This document shows positions 32,454-41,793 of a stretch of DNA of 64,000 bases, one piece after another (positions within the stretch are counted from its first letter, which is position 1; every line of letters starts with the position of its first letter). This stretch comes from Nocardioides panzhihuensis. GTDB taxonomy: Bacteria; Actinomycetota; Actinomycetes; Propionibacteriales; Nocardioidaceae. The stretch is from positions 1,116,001 to 1,180,000 of the forward strand of contig NZ_JACBZR010000001.1 in the NCBI RefSeq assembly GCF_013408335.1. Direction: 5' to 3'. Under the pieces are notes generated by a model. The model made no database searches. It was not told where the DNA came from and saw nothing but the letters and a program-made list of their open reading frames with translations. A program made the translations under genes and the position numbers.

Positions 32454-33299
32454 ATGCCGAACGTGCGTGAGACAGCCCTGACCGGCTCCGAGGGCGTCCT
32501 GCTGGAGCCGGAAGGTGCCACCACCGGCGTCCTCGTCCTGTCCGGGTCCTCGGGGCGGATCGAGACCGATCGGTGCCGGCTGCTCGCCTCGCACGGGGTG
32601 GCAGCTGCGTCGATCCGTTACTTCGGTGGCCCCGGACAGCCGGGCGAGGCCCGCCTGATGCCGCTGGAGACGTTCGACGACGTCCTCGCCGAGCTCCACT
32701 CCCGCTACCAGCGGCTGGTGGTGCTGGGCACGTCCTGGGGCGCCCAGGCGGCACTGCTGCTCGGCACGCTGCACCCCGAGATCGACGCGGTGGTCGGGAT
32801 CTCCCCGACGTACGTCTCCTGGGCCGGCCTCAGCGACGAGCGGCCGCAGCGGTCCTCATGGACGTTGCGCGGCGAGCAGGTGCCGTTCGTGCCCTTCGAC
32901 GACGAGGCGATCGAGGAGGCCGTCGAGGAGGCCGTCGAGGGGGCGGACGGGGAGCTCCCGTCGTTCTGCGAGGCCTACCTCTCGGCACTGGAGAGGTACG
33001 CCGACCGGGTGCCCGCCGCGACCATCCCGGTCGAGCGCATCGCCGGTGAGGTCGTCCTGGTCGCCGGGGGCGGTGACGCGCTGTGGCCGTCGGTCCTCTT
33101 CGCGGAGGCGGTCCGGCGCCGGCGTACGGCTCACGACCTGGAGACGATCGTGGTCACCCATCCCGACGCCGGTCATCGGGTCGTGCTGCCCGGCGAGCCC
33201 GCGCTCGCGCTCAGCCAGAGGCTCGACTGGGGCGGTTCGGAGGAGGCCGACCGCGAGCTCGGCCTGCTGGCCTGGCCGGAGATCGCCGCCGTCCTGTGA
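32454..33299 (+). CDS. Alpha/beta hydrolase, BAAT/acyl-CoA thioester hydrolase-like
   Basis: 281 aa. The nucleophile elbow is LVVLGTSWGAQAALLLG (G-x-S-x-G with Trp after Ser), the Asp is in VLVAGGGDALWPS, and the His is in HPDAGHRVVLP. The order and the GGGDxLWPS motif match the C-terminal domain of BAAT acyl-CoA thioesterases and related dienelactone-hydrolase-like proteins. A charged loop EEAVEEAVEGADGELP is inserted before the Asp. It lies between nusA and ylxR, which are normally adjacent, so it is probably a lineage-specific insertion. Substrate unknown. Confidence 0.82.
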   Translation: MPNVRETALTGSEGVLLEPEGATTGVLVLSGSSGRIETDRCRLLASHGVAAASIRYFGGPGQPGEARLMPLETFDDVLAELHSRYQRLVVLGTSWGAQAALLLGTLHPEIDAVVGISPTYVSWAGLSDERPQRSSWTLRGEQVPFVPFDDEAIEEAVEEAVEGADGELPSFCEAYLSALERYADRVPAATIPVERIAGEVVLVAGGGDALWPSVLFAEAVRRRRTAHDLETIVVTHPDAGHRVVLPGEPALALSQRLDWGGSEEADRELGLLAWPEIAAVL

Positions 33300-33376
33300 G
33301 GTCGGGTCACGGAATAGGAACGACCTGTGCCCCGGTTTAGTCTCCCGAACCCCGGAAGCGGTAGTGTTGAGTATCG

Positions 33377-33739
33377 GTGGCACGCCTCGAAGAAACTACG
33401 CAGCACGGACCTGTCCGTACGTGCGTTGGTTGCCGGAAGCGAGCCGCCAAGCGCGAGTTGTTGCGGGTGACCGCCGGCTCGGACCACGACGGCCAGCCGG
33501 CCGTGGTGCCCGATCCGACAGCCACCGCACCCGGGCGAGGGGCGCATGTGCATCCCACGCGTGAGTGCTACGAACTCGCGGTGCGCCGGAAGGCGTTCAT
33601 CCGGGCCCTGTTCCCGAAAGGCAGGGGGGCCGCGGGCGGGCTTTCCAGCGCACCGGTGGAGGACTACCTCGACACGCGCCCGATATCCACGACCGTCACA
33701 GACGGTCAACCGACCAGGAACTGGAGCAAAAGCTCATGA
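33377..33739 (+). CDS. YlxR family RNA-binding protein (DUF448)
   Basis: 120 aa from a GTG start. The family signature is VRTCVGCRKRAAKRELLRV with the paired cysteines, followed by GRGAHVHPTRECYELAVRRKAF and a basic surface. YlxR proteins are encoded between nusA and infB in most bacteria and have been linked to ribosome or RNase P function, but the exact role differs between reports. The C-terminal 35 residues are low-complexity and extend beyond the conserved core. Confidence 0.9.
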   Translation: MARLEETTQHGPVRTCVGCRKRAAKRELLRVTAGSDHDGQPAVVPDPTATAPGRGAHVHPTRECYELAVRRKAFIRALFPKGRGAAGGLSSAPVEDYLDTRPISTTVTDGQPTRNWSKSS

Positions 33740-33831
33740 GCACTCGATGAGTACTTCGCGATGAGCGTGTTCTACAACCATTAGTGGTCACAGTTTCACC
33801 CGGATTTGGGTCTGTGGCCAGAAGGAGAAAC

Positions 33832-36771
33832 GTGGCTAAGACCCGAGTCCACGAACTCGCCAAAGAGTTCGGAGTCGAGAGCAAGTTCGTTCTCGAGAAG
33901 TTCAAGGAGATGGGTGAGTTCGTCAAGTCGGCGAGCTCGACCGTCGAGCTCCCTGCGGAGATGCGTTTCCGCAAGGAGATCGGCCCCGGCCTGAAGACCG
34001 GTGGCAATGGTGGATCCTCGTCCGCGGACGAGAAGCCCGCCCCCAAGCCCGGTCCCAAGCCGGCCCCTAGGCCTGCTGCCCCGAAGAAGGCCGCGGACAA
34101 GGCGCCCGAGAAGCCTGCTGAGGCGCCTGCGGCGTCCAAGCCGGCCGCCCCCAGGCCCGGCCCGAAGGCCCCGGCCCAGAAGGCCGAGGCTCCGCCGGTA
34201 GCCCCCGCGGAGTCGGCTCCGGCCGCTCCCGAGACCAGCCCGAGCGAGCCGGCAGGCACCGACCGCGGCGAGCGACGCCCGGCCGCGCCCAAGCCGGGCG
34301 CGCCCAAGCCTGGTGCGCCGAAGCCCGGTGCTCGTCCGCAGACCCCCGCGGCTCGCGGCGGCTCTGGCGGTGCCGGTCGTCCCGGACCTCGTCCGGTCGG
34401 CAAGCCCGGCGCTCCGCGCCCGGGCAACAACCCGTTCTCCTCCAACCAGGGCATGGGGCGTCCGCGTCCCGGCGGCCAGGGTGGTGGCCAGGGCGGTCAG
34501 GGTGGTCAAGGCGGCCAGGGCGGTGCCCCGGCTGGTGGCGGCGACCAGCGTCCGCCGCGTCCTGCTGCTGCCCGTGAGGGTGGCCAGGGTGGTGGCCGTC
34601 CCGGCATGCCGCGTCCCAACCCCGCGATGATGCCGAAGTCCCCGGCCGCGTTCGGTGCCCGTCCTGGTGGCGGTCCCGGCGGCGGTGGCGGCGGCCGTGC
34701 CGGTGCTCCGGGTCGTCCCGGCGGCGGTGGCCGTCCCGGTGCCGGTGGGCGTCCCGGTGGCGGTGGCGGCGGTGCTCCGGGTCGTCCCGGTGGCGGTGGC
34801 TTCGGCGGTCGTCCGGGTGCCGGTCGTCCCGGTGGTCGCGGAACGACCCAGGGTGCCTTCGGTCGCCCGGGTGGTCCCTCGCGCCGTGGTCGGAAGTCGA
34901 AGCGGGCGCGTCGCCAGGAGTTCGAGGCCATGGAGGCCCCGACGATCGGTGGCATCCGCGTCCGCAAGGGCAACGGCGAGACCGTGCGTCTCGCCCGTGG
35001 TTCCTCGCTGACCGACTTCGCCGAGAAGATCGGCGTCGACCCGGCCCAGCTGGTGCAGATGCTGTTCGGTCTGGGCGAGATGGTCACCGCGACCGAGTCC
35101 GTCAACGACGAGACCCTCGAGCTGCTCGGTGAGGAGCTCAACTACATCGTCTCGGTCGTCTCCCCCGAGGACGAGGACCGCGAGCTGCTGGAGTCCTTCG
35201 ACATCGAGCTCGGCGACGAGGGCGACGAGTCCGACTGGACGGTCCGTCCGCCCGTCGTCACCGTCATGGGTCACGTCGACCACGGTAAGACCAAGCTGCT
35301 CGACGCCATCCGTGACGCCAACGTCATCGAGGGCGAGGCCGGTGGCATCACCCAGCACATCGGTGCCTACCAGGTCGCGACCGAGGTCGACGGCCAAGAG
35401 CGCAAGATCACCTTCATCGACACCCCAGGCCACGAGGCGTTCACCGCCATGCGTGCTCGTGGTTCGCAGTCCTCGGACCTCGCGGTCCTCGTGGTTGCGG
35501 CCGATGACGGCGTGATGCCGCAGACGATCGAGGCGCTCAACCACGCCAAGGCGGCCGGTGTCCCGATCGTGGTCGCGATCAACAAGATCGACAAGCCGGA
35601 GGCGGACCCGACCAAGATCCGTGGCCAGCTGACCGAGTACGGCGTCATCCCCGAGGAGTACGGCGGCGACACCATGTTCGTCGAGATCTCGGCGAAGTCG
35701 CGGATCAACATCGAGGGCCTCCTCGAGGCGGTCGTGCTGACCGCCGACGCATCGCTCGACCTGCAGGCCAACGCCGGCCAGGACGCGCAGGGCATCGTCA
35801 TCGAGGCTCACCTCGACCGTGGCCGTGGCCCGGTCGCGACCGTCTTGGTCCAGCGCGGCACGCTGCGTGTGGGCGAGTCCATCGTCGCCGGTCCGGCTCA
35901 TGGCCGTGTCCGCGCGATGATCGACGAGTACGGCCACGAGATCACCGAGGCGACCCCGTCGCGTCCGGCGATGGTCCTGGGTCTCTCGGCGGTGCCGGGT
36001 GCCGGTCAGAGCTTCCTGGTCGTCGAGGACGACCGGATGGCTCGCCAGATCGCCGAGAAGCGCGAGGCACGCGAGCGTGCCGCGCAGCAGGCCAAGCGCC
36101 GCGTACGCCGCACGCTTGAGGACTTCATGGCCTCCATGGAGAAGGGCGAGAGCCAAGAGCTCAACCTCATCCTCAAGGGCGACGTGTCCGGTTCGGTCGA
36201 GGCGCTCGAGGACGCACTGGCCAAGATCGATGTGGGTGGCGACGAGGTCTCGATCCGGGTCATCGACCGCGGTGTCGGTGCGATCACCGAGACCAACGTC
36301 GACCTGGCTGCTGCCTCCGACGCGATCATCATCGGCTTCAACGTCCGCCCGCAGGGCAAGGCGACGGAGCTGGCTGACCGCGAAGGTGTCGAGATCCGCT
36401 ACTACTCGGTCATCTACCAGGCGATCGAGGAGATCGAGGCGGCCCTCAAGGGCATGCTCAAGCCGGAGTACGAGGAGAAGAGCCTCGGCAAGGCGGAGAT
36501 CCGCGCGATCTTCCGCTCGTCGAAGGCCGGAAACATCGCCGGCTGTATGGTCACCGAGGGCCTCATCCGCCGCAACGCCAAGGTTCGCGTCCTGCGCGAC
36601 GGCGCCGTGGTGGCCGACAACCTCGACCTCGCCTCGCTGCGCCGCGAGAAGGACGACGCCTCCGAGGTCCGCGAGGGCTTCGAGTGCGGTCTCGTCCTGA
36701 AGAACTTCCAGGACATCAAGGAAGGCGACTTCATCGAAGCCTTCGAGATGGTGGAGATTCCGAGGGGCTGA
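33832..36771 (+). CDS. infB: Translation initiation factor IF-2
   Basis: 979 aa from GTG 33832 with AAGGAG 3-8 nt upstream. It is the GTPase that places fMet-tRNA on the 30S subunit. Residues 1-50 hold the IF2_N module ([20 protein letters not shown]). Residues about 60-370 are disordered: Pro/Ala/Lys-rich first, then long Gly/Arg/Gln-rich runs (34.44-34.86 kb). The conserved core follows with a second IF2_N, G1 GHVDHGKT near residue 480, [16 protein letters not shown], then domain II and the C-terminal fMet-binding domains ending FEMVEIPRG. The Gly-rich linker is typical of high-GC actinobacteria. Confidence 0.97.
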   Translation: MAKTRVHELAKEFGVESKFVLEKFKEMGEFVKSASSTVELPAEMRFRKEIGPGLKTGGNGGSSSADEKPAPKPGPKPAPRPAAPKKAADKAPEKPAEAPAASKPAAPRPGPKAPAQKAEAPPVAPAESAPAAPETSPSEPAGTDRGERRPAAPKPGAPKPGAPKPGARPQTPAARGGSGGAGRPGPRPVGKPGAPRPGNNPFSSNQGMGRPRPGGQGGGQGGQGGQGGQGGAPAGGGDQRPPRPAAAREGGQGGGRPGMPRPNPAMMPKSPAAFGARPGGGPGGGGGGRAGAPGRPGGGGRPGAGGRPGGGGGGAPGRPGGGGFGGRPGAGRPGGRGTTQGAFGRPGGPSRRGRKSKRARRQEFEAMEAPTIGGIRVRKGNGETVRLARGSSLTDFAEKIGVDPAQLVQMLFGLGEMVTATESVNDETLELLGEELNYIVSVVSPEDEDRELLESFDIELGDEGDESDWTVRPPVVTVMGHVDHGKTKLLDAIRDANVIEGEAGGITQHIGAYQVATEVDGQERKITFIDTPGHEAFTAMRARGSQSSDLAVLVVAADDGVMPQTIEALNHAKAAGVPIVVAINKIDKPEADPTKIRGQLTEYGVIPEEYGGDTMFVEISAKSRINIEGLLEAVVLTADASLDLQANAGQDAQGIVIEAHLDRGRGPVATVLVQRGTLRVGESIVAGPAHGRVRAMIDEYGHEITEATPSRPAMVLGLSAVPGAGQSFLVVEDDRMARQIAEKREARERAAQQAKRRVRRTLEDFMASMEKGESQELNLILKGDVSGSVEALEDALAKIDVGGDEVSIRVIDRGVGAITETNVDLAAASDAIIIGFNVRPQGKATELADREGVEIRYYSVIYQAIEEIEAALKGMLKPEYEEKSLGKAEIRAIFRSSKAGNIAGCMVTEGLIRRNAKVRVLRDGAVVADNLDLASLRREKDDASEVREGFECGLVLKNFQDIKEGDFIEAFEMVEIPRG

Positions 36772-36781
36772 ACGAGCCTCT

Positions 36782-36819
36782 GACGTTGGCCGGGTCGCAG
36801 TCGCGGCCCGGCCAACGTC
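36782..36819 (+). terminator. Long hairpin between infB and rbfA
   Basis: GACGTTGGCCGGG (36782-36794) and CCCGGCCAACGTC (36807-36819) give a perfect 13-bp stem with a 12-nt loop. A short T-poor tail follows, so partial termination or RNA processing is likely. Confidence 0.65.
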
Positions 36820-36853
36820 TCGATTTGCTTCGATTATTTGAGAGAGTGTGAAC

Positions 36854-37309
36854 ATGAGTAGCCCACGGGTGCGTCGCATCGCTGACCGGATCAAGGTCGT
36901 TGTCGCTCAGATGCTGGAGCGGCGGATCAAAGATCCGCGGATCGGCTTCGTCACCATCACCGATGTCCGGGTGACCGGTGACAGCCAGAACGCGACGATC
37001 TTCTACACGGTATTGGGTGCGGACTCGGAGGCCGCGCTCGCCGACACGGCAGCGGCGCTGGAGTCGGCCAAGGGGCTGATCCGCTCCGAGGTCGCCAAGC
37101 AGCTCGGCACGCGCACCGCCCCGACGCTGGAGTTCATGCACGATGCGCTGCCGGAGACGGCCCGCCACCTCGACGACGTGCTCGCCCGCGCCAAGGCGCA
37201 GGACGATGCGGTCGCGGCCGCCCGGGTGGAGAGCTACGCCGGGGAGCCCGACCCCTACAAGAAGCCTCGTGAGGATGGGGACGAGTGGGACGAGGACGAC
37301 GAGGAGTGA
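36854..37309 (+). CDS. rbfA: 30S ribosome-binding factor A
   Basis: 151 aa. RbfA is a KH-like protein that binds the 30S precursor near helix 1 of 16S rRNA, a cold-shock and maturation factor. Motifs: [48 protein letters not shown], and [16 protein letters not shown] [23 protein letters not shown]. The C-terminus is strongly acidic ([12 protein letters not shown]). Its stop overlaps the GTG of truB (GTGA). Confidence 0.95.
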   Translation: MSSPRVRRIADRIKVVVAQMLERRIKDPRIGFVTITDVRVTGDSQNATIFYTVLGADSEAALADTAAALESAKGLIRSEVAKQLGTRTAPTLEFMHDALPETARHLDDVLARAKAQDDAVAAARVESYAGEPDPYKKPREDGDEWDEDDEE

Positions 37310-38178
37310 GTGCCCCCTCGAGTCTTGTCATCGTCGACAAGCCTGCCGGGGTCACCTCCCACGACGTCGTCGCGCGCGTTCGGCGCATGGCCGGCACCCG
37401 CAAGGTCGGGCACGCCGGCACCCTGGACCCGATGGCCACCGGCGTACTCGTCCTCGGGGTCGAGCGCGCCACCCGGCTCCTCGGCCACCTGATGCTGACC
37501 GAGAAGTCCTACGACGCGACGGTGCGGCTCGGGCAGAGCACCACGACCGATGACGCCGAGGGCGAGCTCGTCTCGGAGACGGTCGCCAGCGGCCTGGTCG
37601 CCGGGGACGTACGCAGCGCCTTCGTCACCCAGGTCGGCGACATCCTGCAGGTTCCGACCGCCGTCTCGGCGATCAAGGTCGACGGCAAGCGCGCCTACCA
37701 GCGCGTACGCGACGGGGAGCAGGTCGAGCTGAAGGCCCGGCGGGTCACGGTGCACGAGCTCACTGTCGGCGATCTCCGCGTAGCCGGCGATGTGGTCGAT
37801 GTCGACATCTCGGTGCGCTGCTCGAGCGGCACCTACATCCGCGCGATCGCCCGCGATGTCGGCGAGGCGCTCGGGGTCGGTGGACACCTGACGGCGCTGC
37901 GCCGCACCGCGGTGGGACCATACGACCTCGATGTGGCGAGGACGCTCGACGAGCTCGGCGACGAGTTCGCCGTGCTTCCGTTGGCCGAGGCCGCTCGTGC
38001 AGCGTTCCCGGCGTACGACCTCTCCGAGGAGCAGGCCCAGGACGTCCGCTACGGGCGCAAGCTCGGGCTGTCGCTCGACGGGCTCACCGCTGTCTTCGCC
38101 CCCGACGGCGAGTTCCTCGCTCTCTACGAGCCGATCGCGCCCGAGCTCGCCAAGGCGAGCGCCGTCTTCGTCGGCTGA
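37306..38178 (+). CDS. truB: tRNA pseudouridine(55) synthase
   Basis: 290 aa from a GTG overlapping the rbfA stop. It makes pseudouridine 55 in the T-loop of tRNAs. The catalytic Asp is Asp41 in [13 protein letters not shown]. Other family motifs: [54 protein letters not shown], and [19 protein letters not shown]. The C-terminal PUA-like portion is short. It is the last gene before a convergent acylase gene, with a very long palindrome between them. Confidence 0.96.
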   Translation: MSAPSSLVIVDKPAGVTSHDVVARVRRMAGTRKVGHAGTLDPMATGVLVLGVERATRLLGHLMLTEKSYDATVRLGQSTTTDDAEGELVSETVASGLVAGDVRSAFVTQVGDILQVPTAVSAIKVDGKRAYQRVRDGEQVELKARRVTVHELTVGDLRVAGDVVDVDISVRCSSGTYIRAIARDVGEALGVGGHLTALRRTAVGPYDLDVARTLDELGDEFAVLPLAEAARAAFPAYDLSEEQAQDVRYGRKLGLSLDGLTAVFAPDGEFLALYEPIAPELAKASAVFVG

Positions 38179-38193
38179 CACCCCACGCCGAGA

Positions 38194-38251
38194 CGTCACT
38201 CCGGTCGGCCGAGTTGGCACACCTGTGCCAACTCGGCCGACCGGAGTGACG
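38194..38251. repeat. 28-bp perfect inverted repeat with 2-bp spacer between convergent genes
   Basis: Arms 38194-38221 and 38224-38251 are exactly complementary (left arm begins CGTCACTCCGGTCGGCC and ends GGCACA). After it come related copies GTGACGCTTCGG and GGTGACGCCTCGG. Because it lies between truB and the minus-strand acylase gene it can work as a bidirectional terminator, but its length and perfection exceed normal terminators, so a REP- or MITE-like origin is possible. Confidence 0.85.
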
Positions 38252-38288
38252 CTTCGGGCGACGGGGGTGACGCCTCGGCAGGGATGGG

Positions 38289-40700
38289 TCAGCGCAGGCG
38301 CACGGTCTCGACCAGGTCTGCCTTGATCTCCTCGTCGGTCCAGGGGAAGTCGACCCACTTCTCCTCGGAGAAGAGGCGGGTCTGGTCGCTGGACCACGGC
38401 GAGGTGGGGTCCTCGTACTGGCCGTAGGTCAGGATCGTGCGCGGTTCGACGCCGTCCGGGCCGAACGAGACGGCCTGGATGTGGGAGGAGCCGTAGGTGA
38501 TCGGCCGGGCGTAGCCGGTGTTTTGCACCGGGCTGCGGGAGGCGAGCGCGTTGGCGTTGCCGGCCAGGTTGCCCTCGCCGCCGCCGAGGGGCAGCGGGGG
38601 AGCGCCGCGGTCGGCGGCGACCTGGTAGGCGCCCCACGGCGAGTCGATCGGCAGACCGGTGGCCTCCACGGCCGCGATCGCGTCCTCCATCGCCTTGATC
38701 GTGCTCGGCGTGGTGCGCAGCCCGCGCGGCGTGTCGAGCGGGTCGTCGGCGTCGAACGGCACCCGCCACAGCTGCAGGCCGGTCGGGGCGCGCTCGACGA
38801 ACTCGGTGAAGATCGCGGTGCCGACCGAGGTCGCGTCCGACCGTCCGTCCCATCCGGCCAGGACGGCGCAGGCCTGCTTCTCGCCGGTCAGCCGGCAGAC
38901 CCGGTCGAGCGCGCCGTCGGCCTTCATCACCTCCGCCGTCCGCTGCCGGTTGTCGTACTCGTGGTCCGCCAGCGAGGCGGGCGTCTCGACGCCGTGCGCG
39001 GCGAGCTGGTCGATGACGTAGCGGGCCACCATCTGCGTACGCATCGTCCGCTCGCACCGCTCACAGCCGAGGATCGCGGGGTAGCCCTCCAGCGGGGCCT
39101 CCGGGTTGGGCAGCCAGTGGGAGTCGTTGGCGTTCATCACCCAGTCGCGGCGTACGACGTCGGGAAGGTGCTCGTCGCCGAGGATTCCGGCGCGCTGGGC
39201 ACCGGCGTCGGCTCCCCAGGCGCAGGAGGACCCGGCGCGGTTGCCGTCGAGACCGGGCAGGCCGGCGACTGTGTTGAGCAGCCGGCCGACGACCGTCATG
39301 CAGCGCGAGGCGAGCCTGTCGGTGACGTGCGGGACGACCGAGTGGTCGGCGTAGAGGGTGTCACCGTGGCGGTCGGCCGCGATCGTGTTGACCCACGGCA
39401 TCCCGCCACCGGCGTCCTGGCGCTCCAGCAGGTCCCCGACCGAGGAGGCGGAGCCCATGCCGAGGAAGGTGTCGATGGTGCGCAGGTGCTCGGCGTTGGC
39501 GTCCCGGATCGCCCAGAAGCTCTGCGGTCCCCAGGCCATCAGCTGCGAGGGCGAGTCGATGACGTAGCCCTCGGGCGTGCGGTAGAGATCCTCGGTGACC
39601 GTGGTCGTGCCCGAGGCGGTCTTGACCTCGACCTCCACCTCCCGCCGCTCGGCGCGCTTCACGCCGTCCGGTGTGGGGTAGCGGGTGCCCGGCCCGAGGG
39701 TGGTGTACTCGTACGGTGTGAACCGGTAGGCCGTGGACACCGTGTGGCTCCAGGCGACGTCGTCGTTCCAGCCGATGTTCACCGCCGGTGAGCCGATCAG
39801 CGACGCGCCGGCGACGTCGTACTCACCGGGGATCGTCAGATGCTGCTGGGTGAACCGGTAGCGGCCCTGCCACGGGAAGTGCGGGTTGCCGAGCAGTATC
39901 CCGGCACCGGTCGAGCTGGCATCGCCGCCGATCGCGGTCGCGTTCGACCCGAAGGCGCGCTCGGGGTCGCGGCCGAACGAGGCCAGCAGCTTCTGCTTGT
40001 CCACCTTCGCGGCCGCAGCCGGCACCTCGGCTGCGGTGGTGGGCAGCGACGGCAGCCCCAGGGCGCCGGGCAGATCGGGCAGGCCAGGGTCGGTCAGAGA
40101 CGGGGGAGAGGCGGCGTTCATCTCGCCGACGAACTGACCGGCCGAGGCGATCAGGTTGGCGAGATAGACGCCGTACCAGACGTCGGTCTCGGTGACGTCG
40201 GGGCGGAGGTAGGGCGCGTCCGCACAGGCCGGGTCGGTGACCTCGTGCGTACGCAGCCACTCGTTGACCCCGGCCGCGTAGCCGCGCACCATCTGCTTCG
40301 CCCGCGCCGAGGGCCCGGCCGGGGAGTCGAGCAGGCGCTCGACCACCTGCCGGTTGTGGAGATCACCCACGAGCACGTCGGAGTCGAGGTTGGTGGTCGG
40401 CTTGGAGACGCCGTCGTCGTAGATCTTGTCCGCGCCGAGCCAGCGGGAGCGTTCGCCGCGGGCGCTGAGCAGGATGTCGGCCAGGGTGCAGGTGGCCTCA
40501 CCGGCGGTCGCCCAGCCGCTGCCGTAGCCCAGGGAGCCCCAGTCGCGGGCCGTGATGTGCGGGATCCCGTGCTCGGTGATCCGCACCTTCGCGTCGTACG
40601 CAGGCGGCGGCTCGGCGGCCTCTGCCGGAGCGCTGAGCGCGCCCGCGAGAAGGGCCAGCGGTGCGAGGGACATGGTGGCTCTGCGTACGAGGCTCTCCAT
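38289..40700 (-). CDS. Secreted penicillin acylase family N-terminal nucleophile hydrolase
   Basis: 803 aa. A signal peptide (MESLVRRATMSLAPLALLAGALSAPAEA) leads it out of the cell. The precursor would self-cleave before Ser252 in RAFGSNATAIGG, the Ntn nucleophile starting the beta chain. The alpha-chain part has VRITEHGIPHITARDWGSLGYGSG and YAAGVNEWL; the beta chain has LLGNPHFPWQGRYRF, SPAVNIGWNDDVAWSHTVS and MNANDSHWLPNP with the oxyanion Asn. Family members hydrolyse acyl-homoserine lactones, cyclic lipopeptides or beta-lactams; the long chain and HGIPHI N-terminus resemble the aculeacin-A/AHL acylase side. Substrate inferred only. Confidence 0.9.
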   Translation of the reverse strand: MESLVRRATMSLAPLALLAGALSAPAEAAEPPPAYDAKVRITEHGIPHITARDWGSLGYGSGWATAGEATCTLADILLSARGERSRWLGADKIYDDGVSKPTTNLDSDVLVGDLHNRQVVERLLDSPAGPSARAKQMVRGYAAGVNEWLRTHEVTDPACADAPYLRPDVTETDVWYGVYLANLIASAGQFVGEMNAASPPSLTDPGLPDLPGALGLPSLPTTAAEVPAAAAKVDKQKLLASFGRDPERAFGSNATAIGGDASSTGAGILLGNPHFPWQGRYRFTQQHLTIPGEYDVAGASLIGSPAVNIGWNDDVAWSHTVSTAYRFTPYEYTTLGPGTRYPTPDGVKRAERREVEVEVKTASGTTTVTEDLYRTPEGYVIDSPSQLMAWGPQSFWAIRDANAEHLRTIDTFLGMGSASSVGDLLERQDAGGGMPWVNTIAADRHGDTLYADHSVVPHVTDRLASRCMTVVGRLLNTVAGLPGLDGNRAGSSCAWGADAGAQRAGILGDEHLPDVVRRDWVMNANDSHWLPNPEAPLEGYPAILGCERCERTMRTQMVARYVIDQLAAHGVETPASLADHEYDNRQRTAEVMKADGALDRVCRLTGEKQACAVLAGWDGRSDATSVGTAIFTEFVERAPTGLQLWRVPFDADDPLDTPRGLRTTPSTIKAMEDAIAAVEATGLPIDSPWGAYQVAADRGAPPLPLGGGEGNLAGNANALASRSPVQNTGYARPITYGSSHIQAVSFGPDGVEPRTILTYGQYEDPTSPWSSDQTRLFSEEKWVDFPWTDEEIKADLVETVRLR

Positions 40701-40724
40701 GCCTCGACCAACGAGGATGGGTAG

Positions 40725-40738
40725 AACAGGTTACTGTT
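40725..40738. promoter_or_regulatory. Dyad AACAG-GTTA-CTGTT in the acylase/ribF divergent spacer
   Basis: A 5-bp inverted repeat in an AT-rich stretch 25 bp upstream of the acylase ATG. Operator or promoter element; assignment uncertain. Confidence 0.3.
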
Positions 40739-40783
40739 TGGTTGCCAGGTGGCCCGGATCCCGGGAAGGGGACCGAGGATGGA

Positions 40784-40789
40784 TATTCT
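40784..40789 (+). promoter_or_regulatory. Putative -10 element for leaderless ribF transcript
   Basis: TATTCT, 6 nt before the GTG at 40796, with no SD in between. Confidence 0.45.
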
Positions 40790-40795
40790 GGCGGC

Positions 40796-41731
40796 GTGTT
40801 CTGGAGAAGTCTGAGCGAGGTGCCCGCCGACCTCGGCCGCACCTGCGTCGTGGTCGGCAATTTCGACGGCGTCCACCTCGGGCACCAGCATGTGCTGCGC
40901 CGAGGGCGCGAGGTGGCGGACGCCAAGGAGCTCACCCTGGTGGCGGTCACCTTCGACCCGCACCCGATGGCGGTGCTGCGGCCCGAGCACGCCCCCGGTG
41001 TGCTCACCACGATGGAGGTCCGCGCCGAGCTGCTGCTCGCGGCCGGCGCCGACGCGGTGCTCGCGCTGCCGTTCGACATGGAGATGGCCAACTGGTCACC
41101 CGAGGACTTCGCCCAGCGGGTCCTCGTCGACGCGCTGCACGCCGAGGCGTGCGTGGTCGGCGCCAACTTCCGCTACGGGTGCAAGGCTGCCGGCGACGTG
41201 GCCGACCTGATCGCCTACGGCAAGGTCCACCACTTCTCCGCCGAGGGGATCCCGCTCGACGGCGGCCCCCAGGTCTGGTCCTCGACCTACATCCGTACGT
41301 GTCTGGCGGCCGGCGACGTCACCGGTGCCGCCGAGGCCCTGGGTCGCCCCTACTCCGTGCGCGGGATCGTCGTCAAGGGCGACCAGCGCGGCCGGGAGCT
41401 CGGCTTCCCGACGGCGAACGTGCCCACCGACTCGCTGACCGCGGTGCCGCCCGACGGCATCTACGCGGGCTGGCTCACCCGGCGCGACACCGGCGAGCGA
41501 TTCCCGGCGGCGATCTCGGTCGGCACCAACCCCACCTTCGAGGGCGTGGTCGGGCGCCGGGTCGAGTCCTACGTGCTCGACCGTGACGACCTCGAGCTCT
41601 ACGGCGTCGAGGTCGAGGTCGCCTTCGTGGAGCGGCTACGCGGCATGGTCGCCTTCGAGGGGATCGACGCGCTCGTGGAGCAGATGCGCGCCGACGTGGT
41701 GCGGGCGCGCGAGATCTTGACGGAGCAGTAG
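40796..41731 (+). CDS. ribF: Bifunctional riboflavin kinase/FAD synthetase
   Basis: 311 aa from GTG 40796. It phosphorylates riboflavin to FMN and adenylates FMN to FAD. The N-terminal nucleotidyl-transferase domain has VVVGNFDGVHLGHQHVLRRG (the HxGH motif), TFDPHPMAVLRPEHAP, VVGANFRYGCKAAGD and SSTYIRTCLAAGDV. The C-terminal riboflavin kinase domain has GRELGFPTANVPTD (PTAN motif), GIYAGWL and ISVGTNPTFEG, then VEVAFVERLRGMVAFEG. Complete length and all key motifs. In actinobacteria it normally follows truB; here the acylase gene lies between. Confidence 0.97.
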   Translation: MFWRSLSEVPADLGRTCVVVGNFDGVHLGHQHVLRRGREVADAKELTLVAVTFDPHPMAVLRPEHAPGVLTTMEVRAELLLAAGADAVLALPFDMEMANWSPEDFAQRVLVDALHAEACVVGANFRYGCKAAGDVADLIAYGKVHHFSAEGIPLDGGPQVWSSTYIRTCLAAGDVTGAAEALGRPYSVRGIVVKGDQRGRELGFPTANVPTDSLTAVPPDGIYAGWLTRRDTGERFPAAISVGTNPTFEGVVGRRVESYVLDRDDLELYGVEVEVAFVERLRGMVAFEGIDALVEQMRADVVRAREILTEQ

Positions 41732-41793
41732 AGGTCGACCTCCGACCCCGGCGCCCTATCCAGCGGGGACCCGGTGCGGTTGAATGTCTCGCC

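Noticed and set aside
34440..34860. Tandem-repeat-like DNA resembling a minisatellite
   Set aside because: It is coding sequence for the Gly/Arg/Gln-rich disordered linker of IF-2, a normal actinobacterial feature.
33796..36894. 1032-codon open frame antisense to infB and rbfA
   Set aside because: An expected shadow of third-position GC in a high-GC gene; the product is low-complexity and the sense strand encodes complete IF-2.
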